Assembly: GCF_954871325.1 (NCBI RefSeq)
Contig: NC_088775.1
Span: 51,561,561-51,625,560, forward strand
Reading direction: 5' to 3'
Length of the DNA stretch: 64,000 nt
Origin: Gordionus sp. m RMFG-2023
Lineage: Eukaryota > Nematomorpha > Gordioida > Chordodea > Parachordodidae
The position numbers and the translations under genes were made by a program. Below the pieces are notes generated by a model, which saw only the letters and a list, made by a program, of their open reading frames with translations, did not search any database and was not told the DNA's origin. Below are positions 53,109 to 63,959 of the stretch, in pieces. Numbering within the stretch: position 1 is the stretch's first letter; each line of letters begins with the position of its first letter.

Positions 53109-53300
53109 AGTGTTGTTAAACGACTCAGCCGAGTCGGCTTAACTACGTCAAGTTGAGTTTTTAGTAAAAAAAATCGACTCTTCTCAAAAAATAGTTTATT
53201 AAATTTTATGAAACTCAATTGATTATAATTGGTTAATTGTGTAAAACCCAGATCCGTAACTTAAGTCTAAGAATCGACTAAACTAGCAATGAGCACAAAT
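53105..53300. repeat. Short element with TAGTGTTGTTAAACGACTC end
   Basis: Begins where the LINE stops. It contains CGACTCAGCCGAGTCGG, a near-perfect palindrome. Part of it (ATTGGTTAATTGTGTAAAAC to GACTAAAC) is repeated at 54637-54705. A similar start, TAGTGTTGTTAAAAAGTCGA, occurs at 53577 in the same orientation. Probably a hAT-type MITE family; right end unclear. Confidence 0.45.
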
Positions 53301-53576
53301 CACAAGCACAACCAATATATTTTAAGTTGTTTTTTCTTGACCTTAATAAGGTATATAAATATATGATTATTAGAGGCATCAATCGATAGCTAATTAGAAC
53401 TATTGAATAATTAGCAAACCAAACGCCACCTCTCTATGGCAATTACTACGTAGGTTAGGATTATTATCGGCACCAAATATTGATATGATGGATTGGTATC
53501 AAATAAGTCTAGTTCAACCTAAATATGGTGTATATAAGTTTGACTTGGGAGGGGGGTAAAAAATAAATATGGTTGT

Positions 53577-53775
53577 AGTGTTGTTAAAAAGTCGAGTTCA
53601 CCCGATTCTGACTCAGGGTCGTTAGTCGAATTAGTCGACTGACTGAAGTCGTGAACTCGAGTCGTAAACTCAAGTCGACTCGAGTCGTGAACTCCAGTCA
53701 ACAGAGTCATTAAATTAAGTCGACTTGAGTCGAGAACATGAGTTTTCCACTTGAGTCATGAACTTAAGTCGACTA
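53577..53775. repeat. Short element with GAGTCG/CGACTC iterations
   Basis: After a TAGTGTTGTTAAA start, words such as AGTCGACTCGAGTCGTGAAC recur about every 25-35 bp to 53775. AGTCGACT and ACTCGAGT are palindromes. It directly abuts the left arm of the second foldback copy. Confidence 0.55.
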
Positions 53776-53799
53776 GAGGACGAATATTTCGAATAGGTG

Positions 53800-54480
53800 T
53801 ATAATATTATTTTTGTTACAATTAATTTGTGGTTTTCATGCAAAAATTTTAAGCAAAATTTGAATTGATAAGAATTTAAAATCTTCTTTTTTAATTAATT
53901 TTTTTGTGAATTATTAATCTTTTAGTTTTTTTTTATCATTTTTGTAAAAATTTTTTTAGTATATTAAAAGAACTAGTTTAAATAATTTATAAATATTTAT
54001 ATAAAATTTTTATGTTATTTTACATGTATAAAATTTTTATGTTATTTTACATGATCGTCTTATAATATTTTAATGTGACAATTGTCATGATATTTTTTAA
54101 CATTTTTGAAATTTTTGGAACAAAAGGGTAAAAATATAATTTATATTATAAATATGTTAAATTATTAATTCAATGATGATGTTTCTTTGTAAAAATGACA
54201 AATATCATAATCTGTATTTTAAAACATATTAGTTTATTTTTGACGCTAATGGGTAAAAATATAGATTGTAAATATGTTAAATTAAAATTTCAGTGAAGAT
54301 TTCCCCTAGATAAGTGATAATTGTCATAATCGTTATTTATAAAGTTTTTTGAATTTTTTTAAAGCAAATAGGTAAAAATATATATTGTAAACATGTTAAA
54401 TTGAAATTTCAGTGAAGATGTACCATAGAAAGTGACAATAGTCATAACCGTTATTTTCGAACTTTTTTGTTAAAACGAGG
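53800..54480 (+). repeat. Second foldback copy, left arm
   Basis: Shows the link sequence (GTGGTTTTCATGC, TTTTTTTATCATTTTTGTAA) also found at 43470-43680, followed by four forward units of the ~117-bp repeat with cores near 54072, 54198, 54315 and 54430. The edge iterations are missing. Confidence 0.75.
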
Positions 54481-55500
54481 TGACTTTTAGCCTACGCCCG
54501 TTTATCTTATTAGGCGAGGAGGAGAGCACACTTTATAATTACATAACTATTTAAATTTGAAAGTAAGGAGATTGATTTGTAAATCTACACGTATAAATAA
54601 ATGATTTGAAAACTATTTAAATAAAAAAAAAGATTAAGTTTTACTAATTGGTTAGTTGTGTAACCCCCAGACCCGTGATTTGGGTCTAAAAATTGACTAA
54701 ACCAGCTCTGATCACGAGCCTATGGAAAAGACCCGGGGTTCACACACTTAATCGCCACGCCTAAAAAATGCGAACATGTATTTTCTTTAAAAAATATTAC
54801 AAAACGATACTGAATTTGTTATTATTTATATAAAGTATTTAAGAGGGGGGGGATTAACTAAACCTTTTTCCGCAAAATAGATTTCATAATTCTTCCTCAA
54901 AAAAAATTTTTCTCGCAATTGATCAGACGTACCATGTTTTCTTTAAAAGTCAAAACAAATCTTTTCCTCTTTTAATAATTTTTTTCAAAAAGGCAAAAAC
55001 ATAGCCATTCATGGCACATTTCCCCTATAATGTCAATATTATTTTTAATTTCATATAATAAAATATCGAATCCCGGAAAAAAACCCCCGAAAAAACCTCG
55101 GAATAAAAACCTCCTGTTAGGACCTAATAATATCGGTATATTTTTATTTGGATTTAATAAAGTACATACAAATTAGTATTTTAGAAAAAATTATTATAGA
55201 AATATAATTTAATAATAAATTTTTTTAGGCCCCAATTCATTACTTAAAGATTACTCATATACCCTCCATGAAAAATGCTCTCAAATTGGTACTGGGACAA
55301 AAAAATACCCCAGTAAAATAACCCATGTATTACTAATTTTCGTAAAAATTATTTACTATAGTAATAAATACAATATCCATCCTTAATTACTATATTAAGT
55401 AGAATAAATTTGACAAAATTTGCAATAAGATCTGTTTATTTTATTGAAAAATCATTATGTATATACAAATTTAATAATTTAGAATAATAATTATATCGGT
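54480..55500. other. Between foldback arms: repeats, no gene
   Basis: Contains the 54637-54720 copy of the 53210-53280 repeat (GGTTAGTTGTGTAACCCCCA...ATTGACTAAACC), a G-run near 54846 and AT-rich DNA. No coding signal up to the MULE fragment. Confidence 0.4.
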
Positions 55501-56115
55501 TGACATCAAATAAAGGTGAAAATTGCCCTCATAAAATCTAATCTGGAAGACTTTGCACCCTATCACGGTATTCCTCGCAAAGTTTCCTTAACCGAATCTG
55601 GGTATTATAACTCTGCGATTTTGATTTGATGTCCAACTACCTACACGCCATCGTTCAAGTTTGGTTTATCGGCAGCAACCTCGCATTTCATTTTATTAAT
55701 CAATACCCAAATTGATGGGCGTTTATTCCCAACCAGATATGAAAAATGATGATCCCAACCTTCGCATTGATTATTTGTGGGTTTCATCACGTTCCAAGTT
55801 TCTGGAGGAAATCGAGGCCAAATTCGACGTGTCTGGGATTGAGAATTGCTTCTTGTGACCTCCCTTGGCTCCATTGATGTAATTTTTATCGAAATATTCA
55901 AGAATATCTTTACCATTGGTCGGAGTAACTGATCTCAGGAATGCCATTGCATTGCCCATATCACATAAAGGAACAAATGCTAAGCTGTCCCTCATGCCAC
56001 AAAAGAAGCTTAGGGCTTCATTGGTTCTGTATTGGCGTTCCAGACCTAGCTTTTGTAGTTTTCTATGGGTACTTTGACACAAATGGTAAATCATCCTCTG
56101 ATTATAATATGATCC
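55500..56115 (-). pseudogene. MULE transposase C-terminal half, broken
   Basis: Minus strand: 56094-55830 reads YHLCQSTHRKLQKLGLERQY, SFFCGMRDSLAFVPLCDM and LEYFDKNYINGA; then in another frame FPPETWNVMKPTNNQCEGWD, HHFSYLVGNKRPSIWVLI; then near 55610-55540 TQIRLRKLCEEYRDRV. This matches the common animal MULE order (FHLCQSxxRKxQxLGL ... FDxxYVNG ... FPPxxWNxxxxTNNxCEGWNxxFxxLVGxxHPSIW). TNNxCEGW replaces the usual TNNAVEGW of the 39 kb copy, so it is a different MULE lineage. The Asp-bearing N-terminal catalytic part is absent; the frame starts right after an acceptor-like ATAATCAG. Confidence 0.8.
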
Positions 56116-56945
56116 ACTAATTGAAAAAACAAATATAAATAATTTAACATATTAATGATCATACCAATGACAGTTTTAACCTAGCTCATAGCAAATTTTT
56201 CGAAATCCATGTATATATATATATATATATAATGGATCAGGAAATAAATCCCTTTCTTGACATTTAGATAATATTATTTCGAATATTTTTTCGTAAGATT
56301 TTGTGTTTTGGGGGTGGGGGTATATATAATTGCAGAAAATTTTTTGGGGACATAAAATTTCCACCTATGCCATGAGCACTCTTATAAATTTATTTATCAA
56401 AATTAATTATTGCTAGGTTATACTAAAAAAATTAAATGTAAATTGAGAAGAAAAAAATTGAGAAAAGATCCGAAAAATAAAGATTAAAATAGATAAATGA
56501 CCAACCCCTCCCCCGTCTCTCTCTCCCATTGTTATTTAAATATTGTAACAATAGTAAGATTTTTTGGTTCTTTAAATTATTTCAATTTAAAATGTATTAT
56601 TTATTCTTAAATTTAAATGCTTATAGCGCCTTGATGGCACCAGTAAGTTTTTTTTAAAAAAAATTCTTATTTTAATAAATGGTTCAGTCTCAACGCTACA
56701 CCCTTACTAATAATTTCATAATTTAGTAAGCATAAAAAAATATTCGATTTAAATTATGATAAAAATATTTATGATAATATAAAAAAATTTTTTTATTATT
56801 TACTCATATTATTTGTTATTCTTATTATCATGCAAAATGAATCCAATTTTTTTGTGTTCAAAAGCGTTCCTATTTTTTTTAAAATACCATTTAAAAAATT
56901 TTAAAATAACAATATTTATTTATTTTTTAAATGTTTTTTTATATG
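56116..56945. other. AT-rich DNA with a (TA) run
   Basis: A TATA run lies at 56210-56230; C/T-rich patch at 56505-56527. The patch at 56625-56645 (AGCGCCTTGATGGCACCAG) may be a hAT end for the remnant that follows, but no partner was found. Confidence 0.35.
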
Positions 56946-56949
56946 TATT

Positions 56950-57620
56950 ACATGATTTTTAAATAAAAGAATTAAGATAATATATAATTTTACGTTGATA
57001 ACTCTCATTTGAACCTTTGCGCAAATAAACAAGAATATCTTTTAGTTCAATCTCCACTAAAAGTTCTCATACAACTAACATTAAAAACGATCCTAATTTT
57101 TCTTCGTCTATATTATTTCTCAGCCTATTTTTTTATAATTTACTAAATGTTCTCTCGCAATTAACTTGAGTAAATGATAAAGAAATGTATTCAAATGTGA
57201 AAAATAAATTAGTGTATGCACTTGTGTGCATATTGTATCTTTTAAGAATTTCATACAGGCATATTAAACAATTGTTACATTTATTATCACAATTCACATT
57301 CTGAGTTATTATCTTATTCTACTTTTTCATTAGACTCCTCACCTGCTCATACGATATCATCGTCCGTTTCATTTAATTCTGCTATTAAATCTTTGATTTC
57401 ACAGGCAAATGAACACAATTCGTTACGTTATTTAACATTCAATATATTTGTTGTGTCAATTTTTCCAAGGCCTTTTCAGAAATACCTTTACTATTATTTT
57501 TATCAAAATGCCTAGGATTACATTGCACATCAAAATAAACTCTCTTTTTGCAGAAAACCGTTCTGATGTTTATAACTATCTCATTAATTTTTCTGACGAT
57601 AACATCTACAACAGTTTACG
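56950..57620 (-). pseudogene. hAT transposase C-terminal remnant
   Basis: Minus strand near 57200-57050 reads ISLSFTQVNCERTFSKL, then NRLRNNIDEEKLGSFLML, the hAT dimerisation motif (CERxFSxLKxIKNRLRxxxxxExLxxLxxL). Upstream DNA to about 57620 has acidic and helical scraps in several frames. Stops are present. Confidence 0.6.
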
Positions 57621-57839
57621 ATAATCTGGTATTTAAAAAAAAGTTATGAAGAATATATTTTTTAATATTTACCTAATAAATTTTAAATAACAAATAAAAG
57701 TTGTTTATTAGCCTGCTCATTGTTAAAATTTTTCAAAGGTCCGTTAGCACTTTTTAACTTATTTAGCTAGCCAGCCCAATTTGATAGAAGGGCGTGGGCT
57801 AAAAACCAGCATTTGGGCAAAAAAATTTAAAAATATTTT

Positions 57840-59720
57840 AAATAACGATTAACTGAAATTGTAATTTAACATGTACAATATATATATTTACAAGTTTGCT
57901 TTAAAAATTTTCAAAAAGGTTTACAAATAATGATTATGACAATTGACACTTTTTTATGGTCATCTTCACTGAAATTTTAATATAACATGTTTATAATATA
58001 TATTTTTACTTATTCTCTTTGAAAAAATTAAAAAAAGTTCCAAATAACGATTATAACAATTCTCACTTTTCTATGGTACATCTTCACTGAAATTTTAATT
58101 TAACATTTTTACAATATATATTTTTACCGATTTACTTTAAAAAAATTCAAAAAAGTTCAAAAATAACGATTATGACAATTGTCACTTTTCTATGGTACAT
58201 CTTCACTGAAATTTTAATTTAACTACAATATATATTTTTACCCATTTGCTTCAAAAAAGTTCAAAAATAACGTTAATGACAATTGTCACTAGAGATCTGC
58301 AAAGTTAGGCCCGGCCCGAAGCCCGTTTAATTCTATTTAAAATAATCGGGTTCAGGCCGGGCCTAATATTTTAAAAAAAATTCATGCCGGGTCGAGTCGG
58401 ACCTTGGATATTTTTTTAAATATATCTAAATTTATCAATTATATATTGAATTTTTTATGTAAAATAAAAATATTTGATTTTATTTATTGAAACTAAACTA
58501 CATATAGCATATGTCTTTTATTTTGAGTAATTATAAAGATTAATTTCTATATTTAAATAAATTCGGGCCGGGCTGGGTAGGTAAATTTTTTAAAAAAAAA
58601 TTCGGGTTCGGACCGAGCCGGCAAAACTTATTAAAAAATTTCTGATTTGGGCCGGGCCGGAAAAACTTTTCTAAAAAAAATTTAGGGCAGGGCTTGAAAA
58701 AAAAGGCCCGATGCAGATCACTTATTGTCACTCTTCTATGGTACATCTTCACTGAATATATTTTAATATCTTTACAATATATATTTTTACCTATTTATTT
58801 AAAAAAATTCAAAAAAGTTAAAAAATAACGATTATGACAATTGTCACATATCTATTGCGTCAAAAAATTTCAAAAAACTTTAGAAATAACGATTATGACA
58901 ATTGTCACTTATCTATGATACATCTTCATCGAATTTTTAATTAAACGTATTTACAATCTAAATTTTTACCTATATGCGTCAAAAAATTTCAAAACTTTAG
59001 AAATAACGATTATGACAATTGTCACTTATCTATGATATATCTTCATCGAATTTTTAATTAAACGTATTTACAATCTATATTTTTACCTATGTGCGTCAAA
59101 AAAATTTCAAAAAACTGTAGAAATAACGATTTTGACAATTGTCAGCTATCTATCACTGAAATTTTAATTTAACATATTTACAATCTATATTTTTACCTAT
59201 TTGCGTCAAAAAAATTCAAAAAACTTTAGTAATAACGATTATGACAATTGTCACTTATCTAGGGTACATCTTCACTGAAATTTTAATTTAACATATTTAC
59301 ACTATATATTTTTACCTATTTCCGTCAAAAAAATTCAAAAAACTTTACAAATAACGATTATGACAATTGTCACATATATCTATGGTACAACTTCACTGAA
59401 TTTTTAATTAAACGTAAATCTATATTTTTACCTATATGCGTCAAAAAATTTCAAAAAACTTTAGAAATAACGATTATGACAATTGTCACTTATCTAGTGT
59501 ACATCTTTACTAAAATTTTAATTTAACATATTTACAATTTATGTTTATAATTGTCATTTTTAGAAAGGAACATCACCATTGAATTTATAATTTAACATTT
59601 TAATAATATAAATTATATTTTTATCCTTTACTGTCAAAGATTTCATAAATGTTAAAAAATAACATGACAATTATCACAAAGACGATCATGTAAAATAACT
59701 TATAAAAGTTTAATATAAAT
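57840..59720 (-). repeat. Second foldback copy, right arm
   Basis: Inverted units of the ~117-bp repeat with ATTATGACAATTGTCACTTA-type cores near 57931, 58050, 58168, 58272, 58831, 58890, 59008, 59130, 59236, 59355, 59477 and 59650. The array is split by a MITE at 58290-58723; around 58831-58890 the spacing drops to ~59 bp, marking an internal deletion. Units between 58890 and 59480 are especially alike, which suggests recent local duplication. Confidence 0.8.
58290..58723. repeat. hAT-like GC-rich MITE (434 bp) inserted in the foldback array
   Basis: Ends TAGAGATCTGCA and (inverted) AAGTGATCTGCA; interior with GGGCCGGGC/GCCCGGCC clusters near both ends and an AT-rich centre. It duplicated ATTGTCAC, part of the array core (58282-58289 and 58724-58731). 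Same family as the 184-bp copy at 20211. Confidence 0.8.
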
Positions 59721-59740
59721 ATTTAAAAATAAATTATTTA

Positions 59741-60165
59741 TCCCCTATAAATGTCTTTCGCGACAAAAAATTTATTTTGTGAACCGGAAACGTAAAAAAA
59801 TACATCTAAGGAGTTTTGGATAGAGAATTAAATTCAGTTCAATGATATAAATATTATAAAAATTACTTTTAAAATGTTAGCCTTTCCCCTGTAAATGTCT
59901 TTCGCGACAAAATATTTATTATGTGAACCGGAAACTTAAAAAAATACATCTAAGCGGTTTTGGATAGAGAATTAAATTCTGAGTTCAATGATATAAATAT
60001 TATAAAAATTACGTTTAAGATGTTAGCCTTTCCCCTATACGCGACAAAAAATTTATTTTGTGAACCGGAAACGTTAAAAAATACATCTAAGCGGTTAAAT
60101 TCTGAGTTTAATGATATAATTATATTCAAAATTACGTTTAAGATGTTAGCCTTTCCCCTCTTAAA
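59741..60165 (+). repeat. Tandem repeat, three units of ~125-146 bp
   Basis: TCCCCT starts recur at 59741, 59885, 60031 and 60154. Units share TTTCGCGACAAA, TTTATTTTGTGAACCGGAAA, AATACATCTAAG, GAATTAAATTC and ATGTTAGCC. The third unit is shortened. The TTTCGCGAC word recalls the foldback edges, and the array sits exactly where the right foldback edge is expected, so it may be an altered edge. Confidence 0.75.
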
Positions 60166-60359
60166 TGCTTTCTCAAATTAAAAATACCTTAAAAAATTTA
60201 TGTTTCTCATTTACTTCTTTATCAAGTAATTACAATATATTTATACTTACTCAATATATAAATTCATAACCAATTATTAATTTAATTAAAAATATTAATT
60301 TAAAAATTACTTTCTCAGATCACTTACTCGCTTCCCCTCCCTCTCATAGATCCCCCCCC

Positions 60360-61010
60360 CCCTAAACCAAGTAATTGGTGCCTCATTCTCAGATATTTTT
60401 CTTAACTCCACAAAACCAAGTATCATAAGGAGAATACACAAAGGAGCGATAATACAAGTAGCTAAATCTCTCAGCAACTGCATATCTTCTCTTTTGCAAA
60501 ACTTTAACAATGAAGAAGAATGGTTAAAATTTCTAAACTTCGGGTACAATAGTTTCAAAATACCTGACATATCACTCCAAAAATCCTTAACTCAACAAAT
60601 AAAAGATGCCTGTTTAAACATCAACACTCATCTTCATGAGTCCCAAATCACCAGACATCCCAAAAACAAAAAAAAATAACCCCACTTCAACAAAAGCCTC
60701 ATTAATTTCGAAGAAAATTGACAGTCTTAATATCAAAGGGGCCCTCAAACTCATTTCAACCAATGACACTCTGGCGGAATCCAATTTAGATACCTTAATT
60801 AAGCATCGATCAAAGCATCCCACAACAATATTTATGCCAATATTGCCCCAACCCTACTCCCATTGTGCAGTAGACTTCACACAGGAAGAAGTAAGGAAAG
60901 CAATCCTATCTTTTCATCGGGATTCGGCTCATGGTCTAGATGGGATTAGACCAATTTTTTTTACAGGACATTACCTCTCCTGTGATCTGTACACAGGTTT
61001 CAATTCTTAC
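60360..61010 (+). pseudogene. LINE ORF, N-terminal part
   Basis: Frames 60494-60679 and 60636-61013 hold the start of the RT domain (IPDISLQKSLTQQIKDACLN; then DFTQEEVRKAILSFHRDSAH followed by GLDGIRPIFF). A shift near 60660-60680 and another near 60950 break the gene. An upstream stretch from 60360 is open in the first frame, and no good start codon is visible, so the element may be 5' truncated. Confidence 0.6.
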
Positions 61011-61914
61011 TAAAATCACAAACTTAGTCAACAAAATCCTAAATGGAGACGTACCCAGCTTTATTACCCCCTTAATCTTCGGTGCCAGACTCATCGCACT
61101 CCAAAAACCAAACAAGGACATTTGGCCCATCGCCATTGGTTCAACTTACCGTAGATTGGTCGCTAAATTAATCGCATCTAGAATCAAACACGATGCCGCA
61201 CACATTCTAAGCCCCTAACAACTTGGTGTAAGGATACCTGGTGGGTGTGAAGCTGCTGTGCACTTAACAAGAATTCACCTTGAAAATAACCCAAAAAACG
61301 AATCTCTAGTAAAAATTGACTTCTCTAACGCCTACAACACTCTTTCGCGCAACACGTTCCTACATTCAACTTGCTTCCATTTCCCCGCTTACACCAAATT
61401 TCTTTTCTCTTGCTACCAATCACCAACAATCTTACAATTCAACAAAGAAAAGATACTTTCTGTCGAGGGTATCCAACAGGGTGACCCTCTCGGATCCCTT
61501 CTCTTTAGTCTTGGAATCAATGACATGATAAAATCAATAAACTCTTCATGTACTCTATCGCTCCACGCTTGGTATATTGATGATGGAATCTTGAGTGGTC
61601 CCTGTAGTGAAATCGCCAAAGCAGTCAACATAATTAAAGAAATGGGCACAGCCATTGGACTTTCGCTTAACCAGAGCAAATCTGAATTCTCACATTTAAA
61701 TTCTAATGTTCCCAACAATCACGATTTCAAATTCACATCAAGCGTTGAATTAACACATCTAGGATCGCCTGTAGGAGGACACGAGGCAATAAGCACCTTT
61801 CTTCATTCCACACTTGACATACTCCTTAAACTGGAGGACATCTTTACACTTCTTCCATCACACAAGTCCTTTTTTTTGCTAAAAAATTTCTTTTTTATAC
61901 CAAGGATTCTTTAG
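60940..61914 (+). pseudogene. LINE ORF, reverse transcriptase core
   Basis: One frame from 60940 to 61914, interrupted by a single TAA at 61216 between ILSP and QLGVRIPGGCEAAVH. It holds RT motifs 2 to E including both active-site Asp residues of YIDD and the motif A Asp (DFSNAY). Apart from that stop it looks capable of folding. The frame ends in an AT-rich run near 61870-61914, where a shift moves to the next frame. Confidence 0.75.
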
Positions 61915-61991
61915 GCACTTCGGTCAACACCAATTTTTAAATATCCTATTCCTCTCCAAACTTACGAAAAAGGAATAAAGGACTTAACCGA

Positions 61992-62999
61992 AAAATAGTA
62001 AATATCAGATTCAACGAAACCGCTTGGGCCCAAGCAACTCTTCCAACCAAATTTGGTGGTCTCGGCATCAGATCTCCACATGACTTAGCAATAACTACTT
62101 TCATATCGAGTAGTCTCTTGGCAAAGCCAATAACCACCGCCAATAATTCTAAAGATGACCTTTCCTTAATCGTGGCTATGGATATTTGGAAAACAAGGAT
62201 CAATGCTGATTCTCATCCCCCCACAACCCATAGACAGAAAGACTGGGATGCACCAGTGGTTGCTCGCTGCGTTGAAACTCTCTTATCTAGCATGCAATCT
62301 ACCGACCGCACCCTATTCTCTTCCCTGCTCAATGGTACGGGACATGAGTTTCTTAAGGCCATCCCATCTACCAATCTTCAGCTTCAACTATCCAACAATG
62401 AATTTACCCACGCCATCGGCATTCGTCTAAATTGTTCCATCACTCACCCTCACATCTGCTCAGGGTGCAACTCGCCAGTTGATTCGAAGGGTAGACATAG
62501 TTTACATTGTCGCTCCTGCAATGGACGATTCATCAGACACAAGCAATGTAATACAATCATCCAACATGCACTGAAATCCGCCCAAATTCCTTCCACTCTA
62601 GAACCACAGGGTCTATTTAGATCTGACGGTAAACGTCCTGACGGGATCTCTCAAATCCCATGGAGGAGAGACCAACTTTTGGTATGGGACTATTCCTGTA
62701 TTGACCCCTTGGCCCCATCCAACCACGCCATCAACATCCTTGACCAGAAGGAACAACTTAAAACTTCTAAATACACAGAAATAATGAACGATCATTGCTT
62801 CATCCCAATCATATCAACCACTCTTGGCACCTTCGGCAAACTCGCCTTAGCATTTTTCAAAAACTTAGGATCACAAATCAGCAAACTCTCAGAAGAACCT
62901 CGAGAGGGTTTTTTTCTTCGTCAAAGATTATCCATATCGATTCTCAAAGCTAATTATATCAGTTTCAATGGTAGTCTTCTAGCCAAAGAGCTATCCTAG
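61992..62999 (+). pseudogene. LINE ORF, zinc-binding and nuclease-like C-terminus
   Basis: An open frame of about 335 codons from near 61992 (IVNIRFNETAWAQATLPTKF, then GGLGIRSPHDLA) to TAG. It contains CSGCNSPVDSKGRHSLHC then RSC..RHKQC (possible zinc ligands), LEPQGLFRSDGKRPDGIS and LLVWDYSCIDPLAPSN. PDG followed about 15 residues later by a D in WDYS fits a PD-(D/E)xK-like nuclease. No matching host gene is known to me, and two other copies in the window end in the same domain. Confidence 0.75.
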
Positions 63000-63205
63000 A
63001 CAACACTTATGTCCCTTTTTCATTTTTGTTTCCCTGCGTCACACCATCTCCGTTCTTTTTTTTTATAGTATTATTATATATTTTTCAAACATTTTAAAAT
63101 ATATATTAAAACATAAAATATTATATTTTCGTTTTTTTAATACTTTATATTATTTATTATTTGAAAATTGAAAATAAAGGATTTTGATTATAAAAAAAAA
63201 TAATA

Positions 63206-63636
63206 AAAACAATTGAAAAAGTAATATAATAAAATTAATTTTTAAAAACCGCAAATTATTTCAAAGAATTAATGAAAAAATTGAAAAGATCTTAAAATTT
63301 CTATATTTTTAATATATTATAATGTAATGTTATTTTTTTCTCTAAAAAAAGCAATAAATCAATCAAATATCTCATTAAACATTTTCTTTGTTATTTTTAT
63401 TTTCAATATTATTTTTTAGCCTTTCGTATTACCAAGCCTTTCGACTTATAGACCTTGCGAAATTTTTTTGTTTTTTTACCATTATTTCTTTTAAAGAATT
63501 TTTTTTTTAATAATTACAAATGATTTTGTTAAATATAAAAGAATACATATTCAATATCAATATATAAAATCAATTACAGAACAGAAAATAAAATTGCTGC
63601 ACTTATGAAATCAGGCACCGATCATATTGTAAATAT
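63206..63636. other. AT-rich DNA downstream of the LINE
   Basis: No recognised feature; long A and T runs. Confidence 0.4.
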
Positions 63637-63792
63637 ATGGTGAATTCCATATCAAATCAACCAAGGTTTCAACCCGACCCCGTTCAATTTTTCTTAAATT
63701 TTGTATACTGGTAGTATATATATACTATAACTAAGAAAAATTTTTTTTTTTACCTTCCAACACTGTTTACCCGCTAAGATGTGGCCGTTTAA
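63637..63792 (+). repeat. Left end of a long-TIR family transposon
   Basis: TATGGTGAATTCCATATCAA, then CAACCCGACCCCGTTC, ACACTGTTTACCCGCTAAGA and GTGGCCGTTT match the 23519 arm closely. The arm is cut at 63789 by a MITE and continues beyond or is truncated; the window ends soon after. Confidence 0.75.
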
Positions 63793-63959
63793 CCCATTAA
63801 TGGTCAAGATTTTTCTAGTGGATAAAAATGCTCAATTTTTTCAAATTATATTGATTAATGCTCAAATATGATATTCTAAAAAAATCAGCCAAAAAAAATA
63901 ATCCTAAATAGAAAATCTAGCCTGGTGCATATATGCACCGTTAACCATTAAGAGGTTAA
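63789..63959. repeat. piggyBac-like MITE (171 bp, TTAA target)
   Basis: Begins TTAACCCATTAATGGT and ends ACCATTAAGAGGTTAA, an imperfect inverted repeat with TTAA at each border, as piggyBac-type elements leave. The target in the intact arm at 23664 is GGCCGTTTAAAGCG, which contains TTAA at the same place. Near the right end is a perfect 16-bp palindrome GGTGCATATATGCACC. Confidence 0.7.

Larger units (their letters stand above)
60300..63205 (+). mobile_element. LINE with RT and endonuclease-like C-terminus (best copy)
   Basis: A single protein is spread over several frames. N-terminal RT domain: a start like RRIHKGAIIQVAKSLSNCIS near 60430; a GLDGIRP-type motif 1 near 60935; PIAIGSTYRRLVAKLIASRI near 61130; motif A VKIDFSNAYNTL near 61312; motif B QQGDPLGSLLFSL near 61473; motif C WYIDDG near 61573 with both Asp kept; GLSLNQSKSEF; LTHLGSPVGG. 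C-terminal part: zinc-like CSGCNSP...HSLHCRSC and a PD-type nuclease-like KRPDG...LLVWDYSC near 62630-62700. It ends with TAG at 62999, then AATAAA at 63172 and an A-rich tail. Restriction-like nucleases placed after the RT mark the older site-specific LINE clades, but the clade is not settled here. Confidence 0.8.

Noticed and set aside
54637-54735. Possible tRNA-derived SINE
   Set aside because: The repeated segment lacks convincing A and B boxes and has no A-rich tail.
55640-56095. First considered as host SLC4 N-domain exons
   Set aside because: Sequence matches MULE transposases (TNNxCEGW, LVGxxxPSIW), not SLC4.
58540-58752. 70-codon frame rich in GP, F and L
   Set aside because: It falls across the GC-rich end of a MITE and into foldback array DNA.
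60307-60570. 87-codon minus-strand frame with hydrophobic segment
   Set aside because: Antisense to the LINE N-terminal coding region.
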